A DNA stretch of 64,000 nucleotides from Multifurca ochricompacta (Eukaryota > Basidiomycota > Agaricomycetes > Russulales > Russulaceae): positions 124,001-188,000 of the forward strand of contig WTXG01000057.1 in assembly GCA_022496185.1 (NCBI GenBank), written 5' to 3'. The first letter of the stretch is position 1; each line of letters opens with the position of its first letter. A program made the translations under genes and the position numbers. The notes below the pieces were generated by a model. That model had not been told where the DNA came from, did no database searches, and saw nothing but the letters and a program-made list of their open reading frames with translations. Positions 34,069 to 44,568 of the stretch are shown here, piece after piece.

Positions 34069-35980
34069 TTGGAACTGCCCGTACTTGACACATTTTTGAA
34101 GGATAGGACTCTTGTAACGGGTGTCCTTCTTACTCTTCTCCTCGTCTTCATCACTTCTTATCTGAAAAGTCCATGGCGAAAGTTGCCTCCGAGTCCTCCG
34201 CGTATCCCAATCGTCGGGAACATGTCCCGGCTGAAAAACAAGAAGTGGCTATTCTCGAGTGATTGTAAGGGACGCTTCAGTGAGTATCAAACGATTCTTT
34301 GGAATAGATGTGAGGATGAACAGACAATTGATTATAGGCGAGGTGATGTATCTTGATGCGATGGGGAGACAAACAATCGTGTTCAACAGTCTTAAATCGG
34401 CCTATAATGTTCTTGAACGGCGTGCGGGTATCTATTCAGGTCGCCCTCGGTCCATTATGGTACAAGAGATACTTAATCAAGGTCTGGGGGTGGCATTGAT
34501 GGATTATGGCGAGCTGTGAGTGCCAGATAAGAATAAGATACGAAGTGCTGTCACTTATTCCATCTACTCCCAAGTTGGCGCCGTTTGCGCCGCGCTGCAC
34601 ATGACCCTGTCAGCCGGACGACAGTTCAAAATTATCACCCTACTCAAACAAAAGAGGCCATAATCCTCGTTTCCGCGCTTCTGGACGACCCCGAAAATCG
34701 ACATGGACACTTTCAGCGTGCCGGAGCCTCCGTTATCTTGTCCATCCTGTATGACTACCCAACTTTGGAGTCAACAAATGACAAGGTCGTGATGGACATT
34801 GATGACAACATTAACTGGACCAGCCATGCGGCAGTTAAGGCCTCCTTCGTCGAATACTTTCCTTGGATGATTCACATTCCACAGAGGTCTCGTCTTCTTT
34901 GCCTTTCTATTTTCTAAAATGACATGTGACGAGAGAACAGATTTGCAAAATGGAAGAGGGAGGCCTTAATGCGAGCTGCTGAGCGCTATGACATATTTCT
35001 ACGACTATTTGATCGCGTCAGGGCCGATATTGTACGGAAATGGGCTCACATGCTGCGTGTGAGGTCCAACTAACGGATTATGCTGTAGGCGACTGGTGGG
35101 GAGCGCCCGAGTTTCAGTGCGTCATTGTTGCGAAACCACGACCGCTACCACCTTTCCGATCCTGAAATGGCGATCCTCTCTGGCCAGATGTAGTAAGTGA
35201 TCGCTGTATCAAGTCCGCTTGTTGACTAACTAGTAATTTAAGCACTGCTGGTTTTGAAACGACATCAACTACACTGATGTGGTGGACACTCGCCATGGTA
35301 GCCTTCCCTCAAGTTCAACGCCGTGCACAAGCAGAACTAGACGCTGTAGTTGGCCGCTCACGCTTACCTACATTCGCAGATGCTCCTCACCTGCCATACG
35401 TGCGTGCAGTCGTAAGAGAAGTTCTCCGTTGGCGACCTCCTGTCCCATTTGGGTTACCTCATGCTGCCACCGAAGACGACTGGTACGAGGGCATGTTCAT
35501 TCCGAAAGGAGCTACGTGCATAGCAAACATTTGGCAATGTAATCATGATCGTGCCATATTTGGTGAAGACGCCGACGACTTCCGACCAGAACGACATCTG
35601 GACGAAGGAGGTGAATTGTTGCCTGGTCCAATAGAAACGAACCAAGAAGGGCATCTATCATTTGGATTCGGGCGGCGAATCTGTGTGGGGAAATATCTTG
35701 CGAACGACACACTCTTCATAAGTACGGCAAGGATCCTATGGGCAACGATTATTGAACACGTTCTGGATGAGAACGGGAAGGAGGTGGTACCGGATTTGGA
35801 AGGATTTACAGACAGGGGACTGTTTATGTAAGTGCCTGTAACAGTTACAATTTCCGCGACCCTGACTTGATTTACTCCTGGGAATGAAGCCGTCCAGCTC
35901 CGTACGACTGCAAAATTACGCCTCGTTTCCCTGAAGTTGTATCTATACTTTCAGAGGAGCGAGAGCGGTTCATGGATTGA
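34069..35980 (+). CDS. Cytochrome P450 monooxygenase, copy 2, seven exons, about 523 aa
   Basis: Exons: 34069-34279, 34338-34515, 34575-34886, 34941-35031, 35089-35192, 35243-35827, 35890-35980. They match copy 1 exon for exon, and the reading frame is unbroken. All hallmarks are present: membrane anchor, PPSPPRIPIVGN hinge, AGFETT I-helix, EVLR, RPERH, and haem loop FGFGRRICVGK. As in copy 1, no ATG precedes the anchor in frame, and the frame opens with TTG (ggaactgcccgtacttgac follows). Copy 2 sits in the left arm of the palindrome and converges on copy 3. It is either expressed from a non-ATG start or an upstream exon, or recently dead at the start codon only. Confidence 0.87.
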
Positions 35981-36394
35981 AGCTCGCCTCTCACTGAACG
36001 CAAGACAACTCGTGTCGTGGTCTCAAACATTGAGAGGACATATAGCGAGGTGTCTATATTACTCGATGATGGTTTTACGGAAGGGGTAGGCCGTTTGCTG
36101 GTTCCCCATTTGAGTAGAATGTATGCGAAGATGATTTAAGTTCGGTGTAGCGCAAGGTTTCCAGTCCGTTGAATTGAATGTATATTAAGGCACGAACATT
36201 TGCATGCTGGACAGAAGTTGAAATTAGTGAGTCCTTTGGACAGTGAGACAGACAAATGTACATGTAAAATGTGGTGATGTTATAACAGTTCCGAAGCCTT
36301 GGTTCTCAGAAAGGTTCATCTGGATGTCTTGCAAGAGGTGCCACAAGTTAGCGATTCAGACAGCCTTCTCATCCAATGAGACGTTACATGGAAC

Positions 36395-37231
36395 TCTAAG
36401 GTTATAAAGTAACACGTCCACAATGCCATCTGCACCTAAATATTGAGCTTGAGTTCAACTTGCTCTTTCCGCCACTGTCATACAGCTTCATCACTTGTCC
36501 GCCCATATCGCTCTTTCTGTCTGCCTTCCTGGGGTTCCATTTATTGTCTTTAGCCTTAAACCTATTGGGGCGGAGGGTGCTACAGTCAGTCACACTATTG
36601 GCGAGACGTTTCGGGCCAGAACAATTGAGATAATAGATAATGCATTACGAGTGTGGGGAACGCCTTAATGTGGCAGATGCAAGCTGTAAGTGGGAACTGA
36701 TCAAGGTAGGGCAGGACCGGATCAGAGGTGACCGGGGTGGCCGGTACAAGACGACACACTTATTAAAACATTACGTTCGCTCATTATGATTAAAATAAGC
36801 TATGTGACCATAGCACAGCATGCCCTTTACGGTACTTAAGGATGTTTTTCCTGTAGCTTGCACTTCAGTTTTGACCATTCACAACTAAAGTGAGTATCTA
36901 CTTAGATCATCTTTTACCACGCACATAACTGACATTATCTCGCTACCCATTTAGGTAGCTCTTGTCTTAACCTCAGCTACGTTCATCAGAAAAAAGGACA
37001 AAGGATTGTGGGTGCCAATTGGTTATAAAAGCATAGTAGTCAACATCAATGTAGTTAGGACCTCAATTTTCTTGTGCACTGTGATAATCAAGCTGCCTAG
37101 AATGATAGCAATAATTAGTATGTATTAGGTACTAAATACTCACTTCAGTTATGATAGTCAAGACTGAAGTGAAAAGTACAGAAGACTTTTTACTTTATTG
37201 CGCTCGTTTAAGGGAAAAACGAGGGCTGAGT
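36395..37231. other. Palindrome spacer
   Basis: No gene was found. Part of it (36690-36850) resembles the region upstream of the hAT pseudogene at 15495-15660. A short hairpin, cttcagt ... actgaag, lies at about 37143-37170, and a related cacttcagttttgac at about 36870. Confidence 0.5.
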
Positions 37232-37640
37232 GTTCCATATAATGTCTCATTGGATGAGAAGGCTGTCTGAATCGCTAACTTGTGGCACCTCTTGCAAGAC
37301 ATCCAGATGAACCTTTCTGAGAAACAAGGCTTCGGAACTGTTATAACATCACCACATTTTACATGTACATTTGTCTGTCTCACTGTCCAAAGGACTCACT
37401 AATTTCAACTTCTGTCCAGCATGCAAATGTTCGTGCCTTAATATACATTCAATTCAACGGACTGGAAACCTTGCGCTACACGAACTTAAATCATTTCGCA
37501 TACATTCTACTCAATGGGAACCACAAACGGCCTACCCCTTCCGTAAAACCATCATCGAGTAATATAGACACCTCGCTATATGTCCTCTCAATGTTTGAGA
37601 CCACGACACGAGTTGTCTTGCGTTCAGTGAGAGGCGAGCT

Positions 37641-39549
37641 TCAATCCATGAACCGCTCTCGCTCCTCTGAAAGTATAGATACAACTTCAGGGAAACGAGG
37701 CGTAATTTTGCAGTCGTACGGAGCTGGACGGCTTCATCCCAGGAGTAAATCAAGTCAGGGTCGCGGAAATTGTAACTGTTACAGGCACTTACATAAACAG
37801 TCCCCGTCTGTAAATCCTTCCAAATCCGGTACCACCTCCTTCCCGTTCTCATCCAGAACGTGTTCAATAGTCGTTGCCCATAGGATCCTTGCCGTGCTTA
37901 TGAAGAGCGTGTCGTTCGCAAGATGTTTCCCCACACAGATTCGCCGCCCGAATCCAAATGATAGATGCCCTTCTTGGTTCGTTTCTATTGGACCAGGCAA
38001 CAATTCACCTCCTTCGTCCAGATGTCGTTCTGGTCGGAAGTCGTCGGCGTCTTCACCAAATATGGCACGATCATGATTACATTGCCAAATGTTTGCTATG
38101 CACGTAGCTCCTTTCGGAATGAACATGCCCTCGTACCAGTCGTCTTCGGTGGCAGCATGAGGTACCCAAATGGGACTGGAGGCCGCCAGCGGAGAACTTC
38201 TCTTACGACTGCACGCACGTATGGCAGGTGAGGAGCATCTGTGAATGTAGGTAAACGCGAGCAGCCAACTACAGCGTCTAGTTCTGCTTGTGCACGGCGT
38301 TGCACTTGAGGGAAGGCTACCATGGCGAGTGTCCACCACATCAGTGTAGTCGAAGTTGTTTCAGAACCAGCGCCACTATATTTATTCGTTTTTACCAAGC
38401 AGACTCGAAAGAGAAAGAGTGCTCACTTACTACAACTGACCAGAGAGGGAGACCATTTCCCGTTCGGACAGGTGGTAGCGATCGTGGTTTTGCATCAATG
38501 AAGCGCTGAAACTTGGGCGATCCCCTCCACTCGCCTACAATACAATCTATCAACCCGAAGCCACACAGAAAATGGAAACTACATTGCGTACGAGATCGAC
38601 TCGGACACGATCGAATAGGCGCAGATACATATCAGCGCGCTGTGCAGACCGCTCGAAGGCGTCCCTCTTCCATTTTGCAAATCTGTTATCCAGTCACATG
38701 TCATTATAGCGAATAAGAAAGGCACAAAGAAGCCGAGACCTTTTGGAACGTGTATCATCCAAGGAAAAAATTCGACGAGGAAGGTCCGAGATACTGCCTG
38801 GCTAGACCACTGAACGCTTCTATTAATATCCTCCACAGCCTTGTCGTTCGCTGACTCCAATGTCGGGTAGTCATACAGGATGGACAGAATATTGGAGGTA
38901 CCAGCACGCTGAAAGTGTCCGTGTCGATTTTGGGGGTCGTCGAGAAGCGCGGAAACGAGGATTTGGCCTCTTTTGTCTGAGTAGGGTGATAATTTTGAAC
39001 TGTCGTCCTGCTGAGCGCTTCATGAGCAGCATGGCGCAAGCGGCGCCAACTGAGAAGAAATGAGGGATAGCGCCTCATGTCTGTTTCTTGATTGACACTC
39101 ACGGCTCGCCATAATCCATCAGTACCATCCCCAGACCTTCATTAAGTATCTCTTGTGCAATAATGAATCGAGGGCGACCTGAATAGATACCCGCACGCCG
39201 TTCAAGAACATTATAGGCCGATTTAAGACTGTTGAACACGATTGTTTGTCTCCCCATCGCATCAAGATACATCACCTCGCCTATAATCAATTGTCTGTTC
39301 ATCCTCACATCTATTCCAAAGAATCGTTTGATACTCACTGAAGCGTCCCTTACAATCACTCGAGAATAGCCACTTCTTGTTTTTCAGCTGGGACATGTTC
39401 CCGACGATTGGGATACGCGGAGGACTCGGAGGCAACTTTCGCCATGGACTTTTCAGATAAGAAGTGATGAAGACGAGGAGAAGAGTAAGAAGGACACCCG
39501 TTACAAGAGTCCTATCCTTCAAAAATGTGTCAAGTACGGGCAGTTCCAA
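37641..39549 (-). pseudogene. Cytochrome P450, copy 3, two frameshifts
   Basis: The gene structure is that of copies 1 and 2 on the minus strand, from the TTG start at 39549 to the stop at 37641-37643. A base is missing near 38962 (gcc-aaa-tcc where copy 2 has gccataatcc) and another near 38164 (atttgggtacc against atttggggtacc in copy 1). The haem loop FGFGRRICVGK is still readable. Introns and exons between about 38400 and 39100 differ much more from copy 2 than the rest does. The I-helix reads AGSETT instead of AGFETT. Confidence 0.88.
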
Positions 39550-40355
39550 AACGCTCGAGATGCTGGGAGATCACGGGAGAATGGTGAGTTGACGAAGAGG
39601 GGTGGAGTGCGGCCACATTAATACCTGAAAAGATTGGGTTTGGTGCGCTGGCAGAACTATGACCCGAGGTTTTATAAGCGTCGGGGAACCAGTTCATCTT
39701 TATCCACTTTCTTAAGGAATATAATCGTATATGTTCGTACAGCACCATTGAGGGAGAGTGGGAGCAGGGGGTGGTGGTGAATTCAACATTTGGCCAGGAA
39801 GGCTGGTACTTATACGACACTCGGCATAAATGAGTCATCATCGTCTCAGCATCTGTGGAGTAGGTAAGTACCTATCGAGTACTGTCGAAGCCATGGTAGA
39901 GAAGAGAAGCGAGTTTATGTCCTATGGTGTTAATTTCGACTTGTGCATCTCGAATCCCAGGGTCCAGCACATTGATCGTACGGGAAGCATTAATCGAGGT
40001 GGTTCATGCGATTGACTGTTCAGCCTGATCTGGGCTATGACGGTGTGTTTTGGGACAGTAAACATTCTGATTCACGCGAATAGTAAGTGCAGGTGAATGA
40101 AGGTCTATAATCCCTGAAATGAAATCTGTGGTGGTGCGATCGTTTTTGTTTCATACAAAGTCACCCCCTTCTTTTCAGCCACGGAAATCACCAGGGCGTT
40201 AACCTTATACGTGACCTACGTGTCAATTGGTAGAAGGAGGAAGTAGTCTTCCAAAATCATGACCGTATCTAAGAATATGCCTAGGTCGGCGGAAGGTCAC
40301 AAACACGCTTGATATTCGAGGCCGAGAGTATCGTCGCACGCACCGGCTATGTTAC

Positions 40356-41034
40356 AGTGTCCTCAGCACCCCTCAACCACCACCATCTGTTGGAATGGCA
40401 GCCATATGCAGCATGGATCAATACTGGAGATTAGGGCATATCATGGGTGTGGGTAAAACGAGTGACCCACCTCTCCCCCACCGCTGACATCCCTAAAGTG
40501 GTAATCCTGTCACACGGCTACAATATCATTTGGAATAAGATCAGATAACTCTCCCCCACGCTGACATCCCCAAAGTGGTAATATTGCCACACGACTGTGA
40601 TTTGTAATAATATTTATTTTAAAAAGGAAAGTTATCAATGAAATATCATTACAAATCAGTTGGAATAAGATCAGATAGGGATTATGAAAAACACAAACAC
40701 AACTGTTAAAAGGGTTTAGCTATCTATTTGGAAAGCAGATCAGTTCAGTTCTTGTGGTCAAAAATAATATATTAATTAATATCTTTACATATTTAGATAG
40801 CAGATCAGCTATTAAAGGAAGTTATCATTGATCAACAAACAAATCAAAGTCATGTGATGTAGACAATGCTTTCAAGCAGTGTAACCTACTAGTGAAAATG
40901 CTTAATGTCCTCCTCCTCCCTAGGGCTGCGCACCGTCCGTTTGACAGTGATGGCTGTCTATTTGATGGTGAGGGACAGGTACGGCTGACCTGTAGACCTA
41001 CCATTTTTGGTACTCACTGGATTGCTTATGGTAC
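40356..41034. other. Right flank of the palindrome
   Basis: No gene was found. The segments 40476-40510 and 40547-40590 repeat ctctcccccac-gctgacatccc-aaagtggtaat. The region 40480-40660 is the inverted counterpart of 6560-6690. The rest is unassigned. Confidence 0.45.
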
Positions 41035-43049
41035 TGTTACAATTTTTACCCTCTCTCCCTGTCTTCTTCACCCTCCCCAATGATGACCCCTCTTTACCGC
41101 CTACTTTTAGTGATTGGCAGGGGTAACCCTGGGGTATCCTCGTTGGTACCCGTACCCGTACCCGTAGTGACGGGTCCGGGTAACCCGCGGGTTACCCGCG
41201 GGTCACCCGTGAAAACGCGTGCAAGTTCTTTACTTGCATCGCGCATTTGGATACCCGGCCCGGGACTTCCCGGACCAAGAAGATACACAACGCGTTCATT
41301 TGTGGCTGCTTAAGATCCCTCAATGACTCTTATTCTATGTTCAGAAGATTAAGATAATTCATTATTCCATTTTTATTTTATTATTCTGCTTTCAATTTTA
41401 TACAAGCACAACTAAAATCCAGTATACAGCAATGATTAGATAGGATGTTATAGAACATTGATGAAAAGCCTGTCAGATAACCACACAGAATGCAAAATAA
41501 TTTGATGAACACATAGCAATTTGCAGGGGTAACCCCTGGGTAATTGTTTTGATACCTGGGTTACCCATAAAATGAAACGCGTGCAAGTTCTTTACTTGCA
41601 TTGCGCATTTCGGACATCCGGCCCGGGACATCCCGGTCAAGGAGATACGCACTTGGACACAACGCGTTCATTTATGGCTACTCAAGATCCCTCAAAATTC
41701 CTATTTTATGTTCATAAGATTAAGATAATTTATTATTCCATTTTTATTTTATTATTCTGGTTTCAATTTTATACGAGTATGACTGTTCTTTGCGTTTCTG
41801 TGCATTTCGGATAAGTGGCCCGGGCCATCCCGGTCAAGGAGATAAGCACTTGGACACAACGCATTCATTTATGGCTACTCAAGATCCCTCAAATATTGTT
41901 GGTTTATGTTCAGAAGATTAAAAGGATCCTTTATTTACATTATTATTTTATTATTCTGGTTTCATTTCATACAAGCGCGACTGTCCTTGTGCGTTTAAGT
42001 CAACCTTCCTTAATAGGAAGGAGGTCAGACCACCATGCGATGCAATGTAGTCGCTGCCCCATGCAGCTTGTAGATACACGCGGGCCTTTTTTCAGTAAAC
42101 TAATTTGATAATTAGATTATATTATAGTCTAAAGTAGTCTAGAGAGTATTTTAGATAGTGCCAGACCGGCAGAATTGGTCGCGCATTGATAAAACAGGTG
42201 CATCATGATTTTCAAGAAGTGGATCACTGATAACACTTTTATTTTACATCGCACCGTTAATCTGCTTTGATATTTTATATAATAATACTAGAACATATTT
42301 AAAGATACCCTATAGCATACATCAGATGAGATCTTTTATTTTTGTGGCTGCAGATGTGTTTTATCTTAGAATTTCTACTGATCTTGTCAATGCATGATTG
42401 GCGCCTATACCCGCCAAACCCGCCGCGCGGGTAGGGTTTCCACGGGTTGGGAGCCGTATACCCGTACCCGTACCCGGCAAAACCCGTGGCGCTTACCCGC
42501 GCGGGTATGAAAACCCTTGACAATCACTACCTACTTTACACTTCCAGATCACGTCCCCGTCCTGGGACCCTCACGTGCCTTGCTTCCCTCCCCGTGACTT
42601 GCTTTGTATCTGTTGACCGACTGTATACTTATGTTTGCTCTCTTATCTCGCTATCTCCTTATCTTTATGACCGGACACTTACTTAATACCCTATCAGAAG
42701 CTAGGCTTTACGCCCTCCGCTTCCGTATATTTGGGCCCACCTGATCCTAGTCCCTTATCGCATAGACGCCCGTTTACTTACGTATATAAGTCCGCTGTAT
42801 CTACCTTGTAGACCTCAGACTCGACTTATTGAATACATCGGTGCTTGTCTTCCGGACATCCCTTTGGAACTTTGACTCGTTTGTCTCAAGTACTTTTGGT
42901 ACTTCCCGCTCAACATTGTCTCAAGGGGCAGCCCTTTGGACTTTGACTCACCTCACCCGAACTCCAGGAAGTCCTATTGACTTCCTACGTAAATCCATAG
43001 ATCGAGCTGTCACACAAGTCGTGTGGAACGTCCCGCACCGGACGTAACA
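41035..43049 (+). repeat. 5' LTR of G2 (family A1), 585 bp without its hAT insert
   Basis: The two parts are 41035-41107 and 42538-43049, with the 8-bp duplication counted once. It begins TGTTACAATTTT and ends GGACGTAACA. TATA box tatataa lies at 42783-42789, and AGACTCGACTT follows at 42817-42827. Confidence 0.93.
41108..42529 (+). mobile_element. Complete non-autonomous hAT element, 1,422 bp
   Basis: Ends TAGTGATTGGCAGGGG and CCCTTGACAATCACTA form an imperfect inverted repeat. Exact 8-bp duplications CCTACTTT lie at 41100-41107 and 42530-42537, and the G2 3' LTR provides the empty site. The element contains no transposase. It carries GGGTAC/CCCGTA hexamer arrays near both ends and three internal copies of a 170-200 bp unit (about 41230, 41590, 41810), each with an ccgggacatcccggtcaagg-like core. 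Confidence 0.95.
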
Positions 43050-43051
43050 TC

Positions 43052-43062
43052 AAGTCGAGTCT
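43052..43062 (+). promoter_or_regulatory. Putative self-priming primer-binding site of G2
   Basis: AAGTCGAGTCT begins two bases after the 5' LTR. It is the exact reverse complement of AGACTCGACTT at 42817-42827, about 34 bp downstream of the TATA box, where the transcript should start. This is the arrangement known from Tf1 of fission yeast, where the mRNA 5' end folds back to prime reverse transcription. Confidence 0.75.
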
Positions 43063-43068
43063 CTCATC

Positions 43069-44568
43069 GTGGCTTCCAGCCGCAGTCAGACCCTCTTTCG
43101 AGAAGAACTCATCGAACGCAGAGACGAGCATAATCTTTCACAGCAAGTACTTGGCTCTGCCACCTGGAAAGATTTTGAGTCCGAGTTTGGATACTACGTC
43201 TATCACGACGGAAGATACCAACCAGTAGAATACGACGACGAAAAGAGAGTTTGGTATCGTATCCGATACTCGGATAGCCGACACTCTTGGGTTACTACAG
43301 GACCCGCCCCACCTGAATTTGGACTAGGACCGTGGAGAGAAAATCCCCCGGCCATCGTCACGGACTCTGAACCAGAAGAGTACGTAGAAGAACATAGCGA
43401 AGAAGCACTGGTATTAGCGTCGACTACCACCCCAGTTGCACCCGGAGTTGCCACGTCCAGAGCCCCTGCTTTGACAACTCCCCAGATCTCCATACAGTCT
43501 ACCGACACTGTCACCCCGTTTACCAAAGAATGTCTACCATTGCCGCCCAGCTCCCAGACCCAGCTCCCCCCCGCCACCACCCCCAGCCATGCTGCCCCCA
43601 AACATTCCCCCACCGTCAGGACGTCTATCAGGTGTACTACCACAGACATTCACAGGGGACCGATCACAAAGCAAAAAGTTTATGTTAGAGTTCACCACTT
43701 TCAAAAACTTTAACCACGATGTCCCCAAATCATCAACCCCTTCCAGCGCGCCAACCTCTTTCTGTCATTAATTCGAGGAGAGGCAGTAGACGACTGGACG
43801 ATGGAACAGCTGGAATGGCTGAACGAACAGATTGAGAGTGGTCGTCGTACCACTAGCGAAGGCCTCTGGGAAACTATTGCCCAGAGGTTCAAAGACGCGT
43901 TCACGGACGGGCAGGCCAAGCAGAAGGCAGCCCGAGAGTTAAAAGCTCTGAAAATGGAGAAGGGAGAGCTGGACGCCTATGTAGCAAAGTTCAGAAGTTT
44001 GGCCAACAGGGCCGGTTATGATACAGACGAAGAGGCAACACTGGACCTCTTCTCCCAGGGGCTGCCCAACCTCTGGTAAAGAACATTATCCAGTTCCACC
44101 ATCCCAATGACTGGGATACATGGGTTGACGCTGCCCGACGACAGCAGCAAGACTATCTCGACTTCCAGACACGCTTTGGAGTTGATACAAGGAAGGGAAA
44201 GACCCGCGACCAATGGAAGGCCGCCTTTGGGATTAACCCACGCATACTGGTCAGAGGGATCCGAACGCAATGGATACTTCTGCGACAGAACCAGAGCACG
44301 GGTCGCCCTCACAGAAGATGAAAGACAGACGTTGATGAAGGAAGGCGGTGCTTTCGCTGCAAAGCACAAGGGCACATGTCGAGGGAATGCCCGAAGAAAG
44401 GAGTACGCGCGGCAGAGGCAATGTTACACCTATCCGCAACAACCCACCAACTGTCGAAAAAAACGACGACGAAGGAGGAGAAAGCGCAAGAGATATGGGC
44501 CAACATGATGAAGGAAAGCGAAGAAGTGCGAGCCATTCTGGTAGAAAAGGCATTCGCAAAAAGGATTT
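43069..44568 (+). pseudogene. Gag of G2, frameshifted
   Basis: The frame opens at GTG 43069 with no in-frame ATG after the upstream stop at 43045. The N-terminal part (SQTLFREELIERRDEHNL ... YRIRYSDSRHSW) is followed by a proline-rich linker. A frame change near 43580 in a C-rich run leads to the capsid-like part (KKFMLEFTTFKNFNHDVP). A second change near 43750 leads to EQLEWLNEQIES ... FRSLANRAGYDTDEEA, and a third lies near 44072. The zinc knuckle (CKAQGHMSRECPKK) lies near 44360-44400, and the region just upstream is out of frame with it. This Gag would package the element RNA if intact. Confidence 0.85.

Larger units (their letters stand above)
33291..40355. repeat. Large inverted repeat (palindrome), arms about 3.1 kb, spacer about 0.84 kb
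   Basis: The left arm, 33291 to about 36394, is the reverse complement of the right arm, about 37232 to 40355. Outer ends pair as gtaacatagccggtg against caccggctatgttac. Inner ends pair at the tccaatgagac and gtctcattgga blocks. Each arm carries one P450 copy with its upstream region, and the two genes converge. Identity is very high over the outer and inner parts but clearly lower over about 38400-39100. Confidence 0.93.

Noticed and set aside
33830..34099. 90-aa open frame upstream of and overlapping P450 copy 2
   Set aside because: It runs through the TATA box and the start of exon 1 in another frame, and its counterpart is not open in copy 1. Chance frame.
41140..41220. GGGTAC/CCCGTA hexamer array considered as a telomere-like repeat
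   Set aside because: It lies just inside a delimited hAT element, is short, and recurs in every copy. It is part of the transposon.
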